Below are positions 7,042-14,674 of a stretch of 36,915 nt of DNA, one piece after another. Under the pieces are notes generated by a model. The model ran no database searches. It saw only the letters and a program-made list of their open reading frames with translations, and was not told where the DNA came from. Both the position numbers and the translations under genes were made by a program. How positions within the stretch are numbered: the stretch's first letter is position 1; every line of letters starts with the position of its first letter. This DNA comes from Methanoculleus sp. UBA374 (GTDB lineage Archaea > Halobacteriota > Methanomicrobia > Methanomicrobiales > Methanoculleaceae), in the NCBI GenBank assembly GCA_002508705.1, contig DAYL01000007.1, positions 1-36,915 on the forward strand, given 5' to 3'.

Positions 7042-8823
7042 TCATTTCCCCCAGAAAGGATCTTCCCGGCGCCGAAGGGCGGCGAACTCCTCGAGGATCT
7101 CGCGCAGGCTCGGGCTCAGGTGGTCGAGCATCTCTCGCTCGATCACTTTCACGTGCCGCTCCGGGACGTCCACGTAGAGGTCGTCGTCGACGTTGATCTG
7201 GCGGCCGACGGTCGGCCCCTCAATGGAGATCGCCACTTCCTTCCCCGCTTCCGCTTCCTGGACCGTCTCGTTCTTTGCCTGGATCTGCTTGAGCCGGCCC
7301 ACCTTTCTGCCGTTCGGGAGAGTAAGGTCGACACCGCTCTGGAGTTTCCCGCCGAGGACGCGAACGCCGACGACCGCCGGGTTGCTCTGCCGGAAGATGC
7401 AGTTCGGGAGGATCCGGATCTTTGCGGGCATGACCAGTTTCTCAAACTGCTGCCGTTCGAGTTCCTGCTTCTTCTCTTCGCGCCACTCGATGTAGTCGTC
7501 GAGGAGCTGGTAGATGACCCCGCCCTCGAATATGCTGACGTGGGACATCGCGACATCCGCCAGCGTGTCGACCGCGTCCGGCAGGACCGGGGTGTTGAAG
7601 GCGACGATCGCGCTGTAGAGCGGGTCCTTGATCGTCCCGGCCTCAATGACGTCGTGGCGGGTGACCGGCCCGACGGTAGCCCGCATCACCTGGATCTGGT
7701 GGCCTTCGAGTTCTTTCGAGAGCGCTTCGAGAGCGCCGATGGTATCCGCCCGGATGATGACCCCGATGTCGGAAAGATTCACCTGGATATCCTGGACTTC
7801 ATGGCGGACCCGCTCGATCACCTCGTCCCGGTTGCCGCCCCGGATGACCTGAAGGGGGGAACCCGCGATGACCGCGTCGAGTTTCGGGGCGGCAACCTTG
7901 ATACCCGCAGCGGCGGTGACGGACTTGACCCGCTCGAACCGCTCCTCGATCAGGATCTCCTTCATCGGGCGGGGTTTCAAGAGGGAACGTACTTTCGTCT
8001 CGATGATCTGGTCGTTCCCCGCGACGACGATCTCGTCCCCGACCTTGAGGATGCCGTCGTAGAGGATCACGTCGAGCGTCATCCCGAGCCCCCGCTCCTC
8101 CTTCACCTCAAGCACGGTGCCGGCACCGGGACCATCGGTGCTGACCTTGAGATTCTCGGTCATGTAGCGCTGGGCAAGCCCGATCAGCACCATCAGGATG
8201 TCGGGGAGGCCCTCACCGGTAAGGGCGCTCGTCGGCACGATGCATATGTTCCGCGCAAAGTCCGAGACCCGGTCGAACCGCTCGGAGTTGAACCCGAGGT
8301 CGGAGAGTTTACCGACGAGTTCGTAGACCTTTGTCTCAAGCATGCCCTGAACGCGCTCGTTCTGCTGCGCAAATGTCTTGCCGAACGGCTGGCTTTCCTG
8401 GACGCGCCAGCCGTGAATGCGGTCGATTTTGTTTGCCGCAATGACGAACGGCGTTTTGTAGTTGCGCAGGATCTGGAGCGCCTCGATCGTCTGGGGACGG
8501 AAGCCTTCGTTGATGTCCACCACGACGATCGCCATATCGGCAAGCGCTCCCCCGCGCGCACGGAGGGTGGTGAAGGCGTGGTGTCCGGGGGTGTCGATGA
8601 AGAGGAGGCCCGGGACGTTGACGCTGACCTTACTCAGGGCTCCGCCCATGCGGGTGATCGCGTCGATGGGAACGAGCGTGGCGCCGATGTGCTGCGTGAT
8701 CGCACCCTCTTCAGTCGATACCACGGACGAGCCCCGGATCCTGTCCAGAAGCGACGTCTTGCCGTGGTCCACATGGCCCATCACGCAGACGATGGGGGTT
8801 CTGATCGTTGATTGCTTTGCCAT
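7042..8823 (-). CDS. infB: Translation initiation factor aIF5B (IF-2 family)
   Basis: The 593-residue protein is archaeal IF5B, the GTPase that promotes subunit joining with initiator tRNA. The G domain is at the N-terminus: GHVDHGKTSLLD (G1), DTPGHHAFT (G3), and NKID (G4). Beta-barrel domains II-IV follow, ending in a helical C-terminal domain. There is no intein and no long N-terminal extension, typical of archaeal forms. The start at 8823 is preferred over an upstream in-frame ATG because AAGGTGAT lies just before it and the protein then begins at the conserved core. It is followed on the same strand by rps6e. Confidence 0.97.
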   Translation of the reverse strand: MAKQSTIRTPIVCVMGHVDHGKTSLLDRIRGSSVVSTEEGAITQHIGATLVPIDAITRMGGALSKVSVNVPGLLFIDTPGHHAFTTLRARGGALADMAIVVVDINEGFRPQTIEALQILRNYKTPFVIAANKIDRIHGWRVQESQPFGKTFAQQNERVQGMLETKVYELVGKLSDLGFNSERFDRVSDFARNICIVPTSALTGEGLPDILMVLIGLAQRYMTENLKVSTDGPGAGTVLEVKEERGLGMTLDVILYDGILKVGDEIVVAGNDQIIETKVRSLLKPRPMKEILIEERFERVKSVTAAAGIKVAAPKLDAVIAGSPLQVIRGGNRDEVIERVRHEVQDIQVNLSDIGVIIRADTIGALEALSKELEGHQIQVMRATVGPVTRHDVIEAGTIKDPLYSAIVAFNTPVLPDAVDTLADVAMSHVSIFEGGVIYQLLDDYIEWREEKKQELERQQFEKLVMPAKIRILPNCIFRQSNPAVVGVRVLGGKLQSGVDLTLPNGRKVGRLKQIQAKNETVQEAEAGKEVAISIEGPTVGRQINVDDDLYVDVPERHVKVIEREMLDHLSPSLREILEEFAALRRREDPFWGK

Positions 8824-9191
8824 GATTATCACCTTCCGGTATATGGGGTCTTGATGAATTATCCCAAAAGATCTGGAGTATTGACCGCCTTTTGTGAATC
8901 GCACCAGATTAGGGGCGATTCTCCTACCCCCGGGGCATTGTTTGGCGCCCGGAACACTGGTATGTTATAGAACATGGAGTCTATTAATAATTCACCTGCC
9001 AGTCGCCCCCGGCGAACCGTCGCCAATCGCCGCACTTACCGGGGCTCAAGTTCCGGTTCTCACGAAACGTCGTTCGAACCCGGCAACGCATCGGCCGGTT
9101 GTACACTCGCGATTGCGGAGAAAGTGTGCCGGGCAGGCGTGCTGAAGAGATACCTTAATCAAATCCGACTACCAAGTATAATGAGTACCTT
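8824..9191. other. Intergenic region between aIF5B and tRNA-His
   Basis: This 368-bp gap separates divergent genes. It should carry the aIF5B promoter on the minus strand and the tRNA-His promoter on the plus strand. An AT-rich TACCTTAATCAAATC near 9151-9165 suits a TATA box for the tRNA. I see no convincing gene, repeat or hairpin in the rest. Confidence 0.5.
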
Positions 9192-9264
9192 GCCAGGGTA
9201 GGGTAGTCGGTTATCCTAAGGGACTGTGGATCCCTCGACCCGGGTTCAAATCTCGGCCCTGGCC
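9192..9264 (+). tRNA. tRNA-His (anticodon GTG)
   Basis: A 73-nt cloverleaf is visible: acceptor GCCAGGG/CCCTGGC, anticodon stem AGGGA/TCCCT with loop CTGTGGA (anticodon GTG), and T arm CCGGG/CTCGG. The discriminator is C73, as expected for tRNA-His. The base before position 1 is T, so the essential G-1 identity nucleotide is not encoded and would have to be added after transcription, a known role of Thg1-type enzymes. The last 14 bases plus one downstream base recur as a perfect 15-bp direct repeat at 12386-12400. Confidence 0.96.
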
Positions 9265-9550
9265 TATCCCGTTTTGGGTTAAAAGCCCGTATGTTCTAAG
9301 TAATCCGGTTTCGAGGGCATTGTGCAAATGATTTTTATATTGCCACATCCAGAATGTGGTATACCATGCAACGGGGAGATCTGCATTGCCCCGGTGTGCC
9401 TCCCCTATGTACCGCGCACATGTCCGGAGACAGATCGACGGTCGGCGAACGTGGATAGCGGTCGGCTGGTGGTGCCCCCTGTGCGGGACGTTCAAAAATG
9501 ATGATTAGAGAACCGGTCCCGCGCATCAGTTTCGCAGTTTTCGCGACGCA
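9265..9550. other. Non-coding left end of the island
   Basis: Between tRNA-His and the toxin gene I see no convincing gene. There is a TATA-like ATTTTTATATTG near 9330-9341 followed by a small hairpin CCACAT-N5-ATGTGG at 9343-9359, arranged like a promoter with an operator. An open minus-strand frame here runs into the antisense of the tRNA and does not look like a protein. Confidence 0.4.
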
Positions 9551-9823
9551 TCAATATTTCCGATAGACTGTTCTTCGGTTTCCGACCTCGATCACGGTAA
9601 TAATCATCAGATTGTCTTCGATTGTGAGAATCACTCGATAATCACCCACTCGAAGAGAGTACACGGGGTTGCTTTGGTGGTCCTTTAGTTTCTTGACGTG
9701 GTGTAAGGGGTAAGGCTCGTTTGCAAGGGACGTCACTTCATCCGTGATCCGTTGCGCCTCGGCCTTCGGTAGACGCCTTAAATCATGTTTTGCCTTCGTG
9801 GTGAAGGCAACGTCCCAGATCAT
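9551..9823 (-). CDS. RelE/ParE-type toxin
   Basis: The 90-residue protein has the RelE/ParE superfamily pattern: an N-terminal strand (MIWDVAFTTKAKHDLRRLP), a long helix ending LANEPYPLHHVKKLKD, then NPVYSLRVGDYRVILTIED and IITVIEVGNRRTVYR. The VGDYRVIL core and C-terminal basic tail are typical of ribosome-dependent mRNA interferases of the RelE group. The start ATG at 9823 overlaps the antitoxin stop by 4 bp (ATGA), so the pair is translationally coupled; an upstream in-frame ATG at 9844 is possible but less likely. The gene lies inside the putative tRNA-His island. The activity is inferred from the family. Confidence 0.88.
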   Translation of the reverse strand: MIWDVAFTTKAKHDLRRLPKAEAQRITDEVTSLANEPYPLHHVKKLKDHQSNPVYSLRVGDYRVILTIEDNLMIITVIEVGNRRTVYRKY

Positions 9824-10059
9824 TCCAAACCCAAATCCCGGCATACCTCTTTGAGAGAGTGAACATGTCCGGCTCGTATTTCTGCGAACCCCTCTTCGAT
9901 CCTTTTCTCTGTCTCTTCGCTCAGCGGTTCAGGATCATAGGCCATATCTGCCAAGTCCAGCACCCGGTTCAGCGTCTCGTCATCAGACTCTTGCGGATTG
10001 AGTTTCACGGCATCCAGACGAGATTTGGTCGCGGGTTGAAGTCGGATTGTCGCATCCAT
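9820..10059 (-). CDS. RelB-like antitoxin
   Basis: This 79-residue protein is the likely partner of the RelE-like toxin that it precedes and overlaps. The N-terminal part (MDATIRLQPATKSRLDAVK) looks like a ribbon-helix-helix strand and helix for DNA binding. An acidic, probably flexible C-terminal half (about residues 40-79, rich in E) is suited to wrapping the toxin. The family is judged from this layout and context rather than from strong motifs. The ATG at 10059 lies about 28 bp from a TATA box at 10084-10090, so the operon mRNA is probably leaderless and likely autorepressed. Confidence 0.82.
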   Translation of the reverse strand: MDATIRLQPATKSRLDAVKLNPQESDDETLNRVLDLADMAYDPEPLSEETEKRIEEGFAEIRAGHVHSLKEVCRDLGLE

Positions 10060-10083
10060 GATCCACTATAGCCCTCGGCGGAA

Positions 10084-10090
10084 TATAAAA
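10084..10090 (-). promoter_or_regulatory. TATA box of the toxin-antitoxin operon
   Basis: The minus strand reads TTTTATA, centred 28 bp upstream of the antitoxin ATG at 10059. This predicts transcription starting at or next to the start codon, that is, a leaderless mRNA. The remaining spacer to 10347 shows no supported gene; a 63-codon plus-strand frame in it lacks a protein-like pattern. Confidence 0.55.
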
Positions 10091-10347
10091 GTCTCGAAGG
10101 TAGCGAACGATTCGGAATTCCCGAAGAGTTACATACAGAGCGCCCCGGCGACTTATGATAATCCGTCCCCCCGGTAGAGCCCTGGTCAATGTGCTATCCA
10201 TCGACAAGGAAGGTAAACGTGGTGACCTGCCGTCATTTGATACGGCAAACATCCCGCTCGATTTCAGAAGCCACAACGTATCAAGGTCATGGCAGACATC
10301 ACGAAAAAAAGGCGCTGAAATCAAGAGAAGAGCCCGAAGAAAATAGA

Positions 10348-11100
10348 TTATGTATTCCCGGGGAATTGCTCCTCGAACTCCTCCGGATCCACATTGAAAT
10401 TTTTAACGAGCAGCAGGTGTTCATCTGGGATTTCGCGGCTCTTGAGGCGGTATTTTGATTTCCGGCGTTCTCCGTTGGCATTTCTCATTGTGCGCTGAAA
10501 ATCGTCGTCAGTCCAGCCTTCCATGACGCCTTTGTTCAGATCGTCGAGGGTGAAGAAATAAGCATAGACTCCCAGTATCAGATATTCCGTTTTCCGCTCG
10601 CGCGGGGGTCGCCCATCGCGTTCACGTTCCATAGAATACTCGCTTGATCCACCCTTCAGTTCTTCGTGCCATCTTCTGAAGTCGCCGTTTTTATCCGTAC
10701 TGACAGCAACATCCACAACGAGGAGGCCGATACCGCCATGCTTTTCCACAAGATCGCTATACCCTTTCACGTCGCCTAGAGGGATTTGGTCTGATTTATC
10801 GTATACATGGAATCGAGTGTCCCATACGTAATCGCCCCTTACGAGGTGTCTCTTTTTATCAAGATCGTATACTTGGACCTCGCCGTTGAGTTTTTCTCTA
10901 CACATCTTCTGGACGAGAAACTTGACATGAAACCCCGCCCATTCTAGTTCTTGCCAGCCGGGAAAACCTGCTTCCTTCATCTCCAGGATAGCCTCTCTTC
11001 CGTCTACCCCGCGACATTCTCCCCGTGTGATTCCACCCGTTCCATAGTCCTCAAACAATGCCTCTACAATCAGTGCCGCCTCTTCTTCAGGACTCCGCAT
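10348..11100 (-). CDS. Candidate type II restriction endonuclease
   Basis: I do not recognise a named family in this 250-residue protein. Position argues strongly for a restriction endonuclease: it overlaps the 3' end of a DNA methyltransferase by 14 bp on the same strand, in an island with a toxin-antitoxin pair. The sequence is soluble and mixed alpha/beta. Acidic residues in GDYVWDTRFHVYD (about residues 88-100) and a strand-like GIGLLVVDVAVSTDK (about residues 124-138) followed by an E-x-K (HEELKGG) could form a PD-(D/E)xK-like site, but I cannot assign it confidently. The start ATG at 11100 is the first in frame. The coding DNA is more AT-rich than the surrounding chromosome. Confidence 0.6.
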   Translation of the reverse strand: MRSPEEEAALIVEALFEDYGTGGITRGECRGVDGREAILEMKEAGFPGWQELEWAGFHVKFLVQKMCREKLNGEVQVYDLDKKRHLVRGDYVWDTRFHVYDKSDQIPLGDVKGYSDLVEKHGGIGLLVVDVAVSTDKNGDFRRWHEELKGGSSEYSMERERDGRPPRERKTEYLILGVYAYFFTLDDLNKGVMEGWTDDDFQRTMRNANGERRKSKYRLKSREIPDEHLLLVKNFNVDPEEFEEQFPGNT

Positions 11101-12055
11101 CTATTCGCACACCCGCCTTTGTCAAGTATTTAACTGCCAACGGGTATTTTTCTTTTGCCTTTTCGATGTTTTTCCTTCTCAGCTCTTGAAGGGTCGTGTA
11201 ATCCTGTCCGGGAGTTACAGAATCTATCCGTTCTTCAATAACGGGTTGCATTAATTCGTTTCTCTCAAATCCGAAGAAACGCCGCCAGACAGATTTTGCA
11301 GCAACTGCAGTGGTCCCCATTCCCATGAAGGGATCGAATACCAGATCGCCCGGTTTGGAACTGAACTCGATGCATTGCCTGACTACTTCAAGGGGCAACG
11401 TCGTGCCGTTCTTGACTTCTCCGGCTTTATACTTCCGGTTAATGTCCCAGACATCCAGTGGATAATGTTCTATTTTGTTGAAGTAGTATTTGTTTGGATC
11501 TTTGGCAAGCAATAAGACGTGATAATGGCTTGTTACGTATTTTTTCTTTGTAAAGACCCCGAACTGATACTTCCAGATGATGTGATTGATCGTGGTGAGA
11601 CCGCTGAGCCGTGCCCCCCGCAGAACGTCTTCGAGGTGGTTCCATCCACTGAAAACATAGGCTGTCGCATGTGGTTTCATGACCTTCTGCAACGATGCCA
11701 TCCACTGTTCCGTGAACTCCCCATAGTCGGCATCGATTTCATGATACGAGTCTACCACCAAATCCCCGTTTCTGTTGTAAACCGACTCTTTGCCTGAGAA
11801 GTCAATACCGAACGGAGGATCCGCGACGACCAGGTCCACACTCTCCGGAGGCATCCGCTCCATTCCCCCGATGCAGTCCTCGAAACAGATGGTGTCCTGC
11901 CGGACGGGAGAATGAGGCGGTCCTTCGTAGAGTCTTTGTGCCTCCTCCGGGCTCCAGTACTCGTCAGGTACGAACTTTAGACACGCCAATCCGGGGATAT
12001 ACTTCCTCCTGCGTTTCCCTTTTGGGTTGCCCTCTTTAACATCTGATTGAACCAT
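11087..12055 (-). CDS. Site-specific DNA methyltransferase (N6-A/N4-C type)
   Basis: The 322-residue protein is an amino-methyltransferase. The catalytic motif IV DPPF lies near residue 83 (VDLVVADPPFGIDF), and the AdoMet-binding motif I, DPFMGMGTT, lies near residue 242. Motif IV before motif I is the beta-class order. A variable central region (about residues 105-225) holds the presumed target recognition segment. The product methylates adenine N6 or cytosine N4 in an unknown sequence, presumably to protect DNA from the overlapping downstream candidate endonuclease. The ATG at 12055 lies about 30 bp from a TATA-like TTAAAATTTT (12081-12090). The N-terminus (about 40 residues, basic) precedes the domain. 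Confidence 0.93.
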   Translation of the reverse strand: MVQSDVKEGNPKGKRRRKYIPGLACLKFVPDEYWSPEEAQRLYEGPPHSPVRQDTICFEDCIGGMERMPPESVDLVVADPPFGIDFSGKESVYNRNGDLVVDSYHEIDADYGEFTEQWMASLQKVMKPHATAYVFSGWNHLEDVLRGARLSGLTTINHIIWKYQFGVFTKKKYVTSHYHVLLLAKDPNKYYFNKIEHYPLDVWDINRKYKAGEVKNGTTLPLEVVRQCIEFSSKPGDLVFDPFMGMGTTAVAAKSVWRRFFGFERNELMQPVIEERIDSVTPGQDYTTLQELRRKNIEKAKEKYPLAVKYLTKAGVRIDAES

Positions 12056-12198
12056 GATACGGATTATAGCGGGCGGAAGCTTAAAATTTTCGGTCCAATC
12101 CGGAAAATCTCGGCGGAAAATTAGATGTATTCCGGGGTTTCATCCCACGTGGGAGAGACAGGGTTTAATTCCGCGCGCTCATTTCACTCCTCTACCAC
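12056..12198. promoter_or_regulatory. R-M promoter region with CACGTG palindrome
   Basis: The spacer upstream of the methyltransferase contains its TATA-like element (12081-12090) and a perfect 12-bp palindrome TCCCACGTGGGA at 12143-12154. The palindrome could be an operator, but it is about 88 bp upstream of the start codon, so repression by simple occlusion is uncertain. No gene is seen here. Confidence 0.4.
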
Positions 12199-12402
12199 TT
12201 ACGGAACGAGGATGATCTCCCCCTCGATCTGGCAGTAGTCCTCAATGATATCGCGCTCGGTGTCGCCCAGTTCCTCTCGTCTGATCCTCTGCTCATTGAT
12301 AGGACGCGTTCTCAACCACTCTAGCCGCGCAACTACATCCTCATGACCAATGGTGCCCCTGCTCCGATACTCTGCCCGTTCGAGGTCTCGGCCCTGGCCT
12401 TC
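12199..12402 (-). pseudogene. N-terminally truncated gene at the island end
   Basis: A minus-strand frame of 67 codons ends at the TAA at 12199-12201 and is closed upstream by a TAA at 12403-12405. It has no ATG or GTG start. The translation looks protein-like, with an antitoxin-tail-like RAEYRSRGTIGHEDVVARL followed by an acidic C-terminus ending GEIILVP. Its 5' end falls in the 15-bp att-like repeat (12386-12400), so truncation by integration is the simplest reading. The same reading phase is open on the other side of the repeat at the left island end. The family is not identified; resemblance to RelB/Phd-type antitoxin C-termini is weak. Confidence 0.5.
12386..12400 (+). repeat. att-like copy of the tRNA-His 3' end
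   Basis: TCTCGGCCCTGGCCT is identical to 9251-9265, which covers the end of the T arm, the 3' acceptor strand and C73 of tRNA-His plus one base. The bases just before it (GTTCGAGG) still resemble a T loop. It is read as the distal attachment site of the island. Confidence 0.7.
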
Positions 12403-12525
12403 TTATGTTTGATCGTCTTTTGCTCCCCTGTGCCGGCGCGCCCGACCGGGAACTGCAATAATTTTTGTCGTTTAACCTCTTAGGCCCCGTTGTGGACAGA
12501 AGAAAGACACGGCAAAGGAGGTTTT

Positions 12526-12554
12526 GTTGACTATACAACTGTTGCACCAACAAC
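12526..12554 (+). promoter_or_regulatory. Tandem GTTG-N6-CAAC operator candidates
   Basis: GTTGACTATACAAC (12526-12539) and GTTGCACCAACAAC (12541-12554) share the pattern GTTG-N6-CAAC and are separated by one base, about one and a half helical turns centre to centre. They lie about 90-115 bp upstream of a MarR-family gene. MarR dimers typically bind such interrupted palindromes and repress their own operon, so these are candidate autoregulatory sites. A strong AGGAGG at 12516-12521 lies just before the first site. Confidence 0.5.
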
Positions 12555-12640
12555 AATTATCCCTCCGGCCGTCACACCTGAGAATAGGGAGGAATGCTTT
12601 ACCGATCGACAATCGTCGTTCGCACGAGACTACATTCAAC

Positions 12641-13135
12641 ATGAACTGTCCACCAGATCGTGAACTGCTGCCGCCGGAGATCCCCTTTGCGGGACTCATC
12701 TCCATCATTCACCGGCTGCATGCAATCTACCAGAACAACGAAGCGAGAGGCCTCGGTCTCACAGCGGGTCAGTTCCCGTTTCTCTTCCACATAGCGCACC
12801 GACCCGACATAACCCAGGATGAGATCGCCGAGCAGGCGCATATCGACAAGGGAACGGTTGCCCGGGCCGTAAAGAAACTCGAAGATGGAGGATTCGTCCG
12901 CCGTTCTCCCGATCCCCGGAACCGTCGCAGGTATTTCCTCGCCCTGACGAAGAAGGGGAACGCGACCCTGCCCGCAATCATCGAGATCGAGCGGGCATGG
13001 GAGAACCTGATCTCGGCGGGGCTGTCTGAGGCAGAACGCGCCCGGTTACACGAAGATGTGTACAGGCTCGCAAAAAACAGCATCGAACAGATCCGGATAT
13101 GCGGAGAGGTAGAGGTCGATCATGACGTCGCGTGA
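12641..13135 (+). CDS. MarR-family transcriptional regulator
   Basis: The 164-residue protein has the MarR fold. An N-terminal dimer helix (PFAGLISIIHRLHAIYQN) leads into LGLTAGQFPFLFHIA, the winged helix (ITQDEIAEQAHIDKGTVARAVKKLEDGGFV, about residues 58-87), and the wing RRSPDPRNRRRYFLALT, then C-terminal dimer helices. It overlaps the MATE exporter gene by 14 bp, the usual arrangement of a ligand-responsive repressor with its efflux pump. The ATG at 12641 matches the conserved N-terminus. A TTG at 12527, five bases after AGGAGG, would add 38 non-conserved residues and cannot be excluded. Confidence 0.92.
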   Translation: MNCPPDRELLPPEIPFAGLISIIHRLHAIYQNNEARGLGLTAGQFPFLFHIAHRPDITQDEIAEQAHIDKGTVARAVKKLEDGGFVRRSPDPRNRRRYFLALTKKGNATLPAIIEIERAWENLISAGLSEAERARLHEDVYRLAKNSIEQIRICGEVEVDHDVA

Positions 13136-14537
13136 CCCGTCCCGCCAGGAGACCGCCGCCCACACCGGTGTCGCCATCATGACCGGCGACCCGAAGAACG
13201 CGATCCTCAAACTCTCGGGACCGATGATCGTCGCGATGCTCCTCATGTCGCTCTACCACCTGATCAACTCCGTCTGGGTGGCGGGCCTCGGCGACGACGC
13301 ACTTGCCGCCGTCGGGTTCGTCACCCCGTTGTTCATGATCCTCATCGGCATCGGGAACGGTCTTGGAGCCGGGGCGACCTCAGTCATCGCCCGGTGCATC
13401 GGATCCAGGAACAAGGCTCGAGCGGACAACGCTGCGATGCATGCGATGGTCCTCACCGGCGTAATTTCCATCGTCCTGACCATCCTTCTGGTCTTCTTCC
13501 TCGAGCCCCTGCTCCTCGTGATCGGCGCCGGAGAAACCACCGGCCTTGCAGTCGATTACGGGGAGGCCCTCTTTGCAGGCACCGTCCTCATGCTCTTCAA
13601 CAGCGTCGCCTACGGTCTCCTCCGTGCGGAGGGCGACGTGAAGCGGACCATGTATGCCATGAGCGCCTCCGCAGTCCTCAACGCGATCCTCGACCCGATC
13701 CTGATCTATACCTTTGGTCTGGGCATCGCCGGAGCCGGGTGGGCAACGGTGATCTCGATGGCCACAGTCACCGCCATCATGCTCTACTGGTTCCTCGTAA
13801 AAAGGGACACCTACCTCACCCTCTCGTGGAAAAACTTCACCCACGAATGGCGCGTGCACGCCGCCATCCTGCAGGTCGGACTGCCCGCCAGCCTTGAGAT
13901 GCTCCTGATATCGAGCGTCACCATCATCATCAACGGTATCCTGGTCGCCGTCTCCGGGACCGATGCAGTCGCGGTCTACAGCGCCGGGTGGCGGATCGTG
14001 ATGATCGCGACCGTCCCGATCATAGCGGTCGGCGCGGCCGTCGTCACCGTTGCGGGGGCCGCATTCGGAGCGAAACAGCCTGAGAACGTGGCGATTACGC
14101 ACACATACGCGACAAAGGTCGGAGTCGGCGTCGCGATAGCCACCGGTATCCTCTCCGGTATCCTTGCTCCGGTGATTGCCGCGTTATTCTCGTACTCTCC
14201 GGATAGCGCACACCTTGCCCCCGCAATCACGGCATTCCTCCAGTCGATGTGCCTCTTCTACATCTTCATGGCTCCCGGAGTTATGTCGAGTTCAATCTTC
14301 CAGGCCGCAGGAGACGGGGTGACCGCACTGATTCTGGCGGTCCTTCGAGAGGTGGTCTTCATCGGGCTCTTTGCGTACCTGCTTGCCATCCCCTTCGGTT
14401 TCGGGGAATATGGGGTCTGGTGGGGGATTGTCGCCGGACAGACTGCGGGCGGTATTGTTGCACACGTCTGGGCGCGACTCTTCATCAAACGGCTGAAAAG
14501 CAATGTTTCCCTGGGGCAGCCCGCACCCGTTGCCTGA
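13122..14537 (+). CDS. MATE family efflux transporter
   Basis: The 471-residue integral membrane protein has about twelve hydrophobic segments in two similar halves, as in MATE/MatE cation-coupled drug exporters. Typical features are LSGPMIVAMLLMSLYHLINSVWVAGLG-like TM1, LGAGATSVIARCIGS after TM2, and GLLRAEGDVKRTMYA between TM4 and TM5, repeated less exactly in the second half. Direction is outward, probably driven by Na+ or H+; the substrate is unknown. GAGGT precedes the ATG at 13122, which overlaps the MarR gene by 14 bp. The pair is one operon. Confidence 0.95.
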   Translation: MTSRDPSRQETAAHTGVAIMTGDPKNAILKLSGPMIVAMLLMSLYHLINSVWVAGLGDDALAAVGFVTPLFMILIGIGNGLGAGATSVIARCIGSRNKARADNAAMHAMVLTGVISIVLTILLVFFLEPLLLVIGAGETTGLAVDYGEALFAGTVLMLFNSVAYGLLRAEGDVKRTMYAMSASAVLNAILDPILIYTFGLGIAGAGWATVISMATVTAIMLYWFLVKRDTYLTLSWKNFTHEWRVHAAILQVGLPASLEMLLISSVTIIINGILVAVSGTDAVAVYSAGWRIVMIATVPIIAVGAAVVTVAGAAFGAKQPENVAITHTYATKVGVGVAIATGILSGILAPVIAALFSYSPDSAHLAPAITAFLQSMCLFYIFMAPGVMSSSIFQAAGDGVTALILAVLREVVFIGLFAYLLAIPFGFGEYGVWWGIVAGQTAGGIVAHVWARLFIKRLKSNVSLGQPAPVA

Positions 14538-14642
14538 TTCCCCAAACCATTTTTGAGACAATTCGTGCGGAGATCTTCTTTCCGCCGCCCCGACACTCGC
14601 GATCACGGGAGCAAACGTCAAACAGCCACGATAAACGCAAAG

Positions 14643-14655
14643 ATATAACTATCCG
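14643..14655 (+). promoter_or_regulatory. Promoter element shared with the second serpin
   Basis: ATATAACTATCCG is centred about 29 bp upstream of the serpin ATG at 14675. The identical 11-mer ATAACTATCCG occurs at 21498-21508, exactly 30 nt from the ATG of the paralogue. The surrounding spacer is otherwise different, so the element has been kept. It fits a TATA box giving a leaderless or near-leaderless mRNA. Confidence 0.6.
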
Positions 14656-14674
14656 AAACATCATAACGCGCCGT

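Larger units (their letters stand above)
9251..12400. mobile_element. Putative tRNA-His-integrated island (toxin-antitoxin, R-M)
   Basis: A 15-bp sequence from the tRNA-His 3' end (9251-9265) is repeated exactly at 12386-12400 in the same orientation, enclosing about 3.1 kb. The enclosed DNA is visibly more AT-rich than its flanks and carries only accessory cargo: a RelBE-like pair, a candidate endonuclease, a DNA methyltransferase, and a truncated gene reaching the far repeat. This is the classic layout of an element inserted in a tRNA 3' end. No integrase, replication gene or second tRNA is visible, so it is either a decayed island or one mobilised in trans. Confidence 0.65.

Noticed and set aside
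7120..8811. A 563-codon open frame on the plus strand
   Set aside because: It is the antisense of the aIF5B gene. The sequence is D/R/V-rich without domain patterns, as is usual for GC-rich antisense frames.
9211..9495. A 94-codon minus-strand frame
   Set aside because: Its C-terminus is simply the antisense of tRNA-His, and the rest has no protein-like pattern. I mention it only because its phase matches the truncated gene at the other island end.
10155..10346. A 63-codon plus-strand frame between the toxin-antitoxin pair and the endonuclease candidate
   Set aside because: No ribosome binding site, no family resemblance, and a basic random-looking composition.
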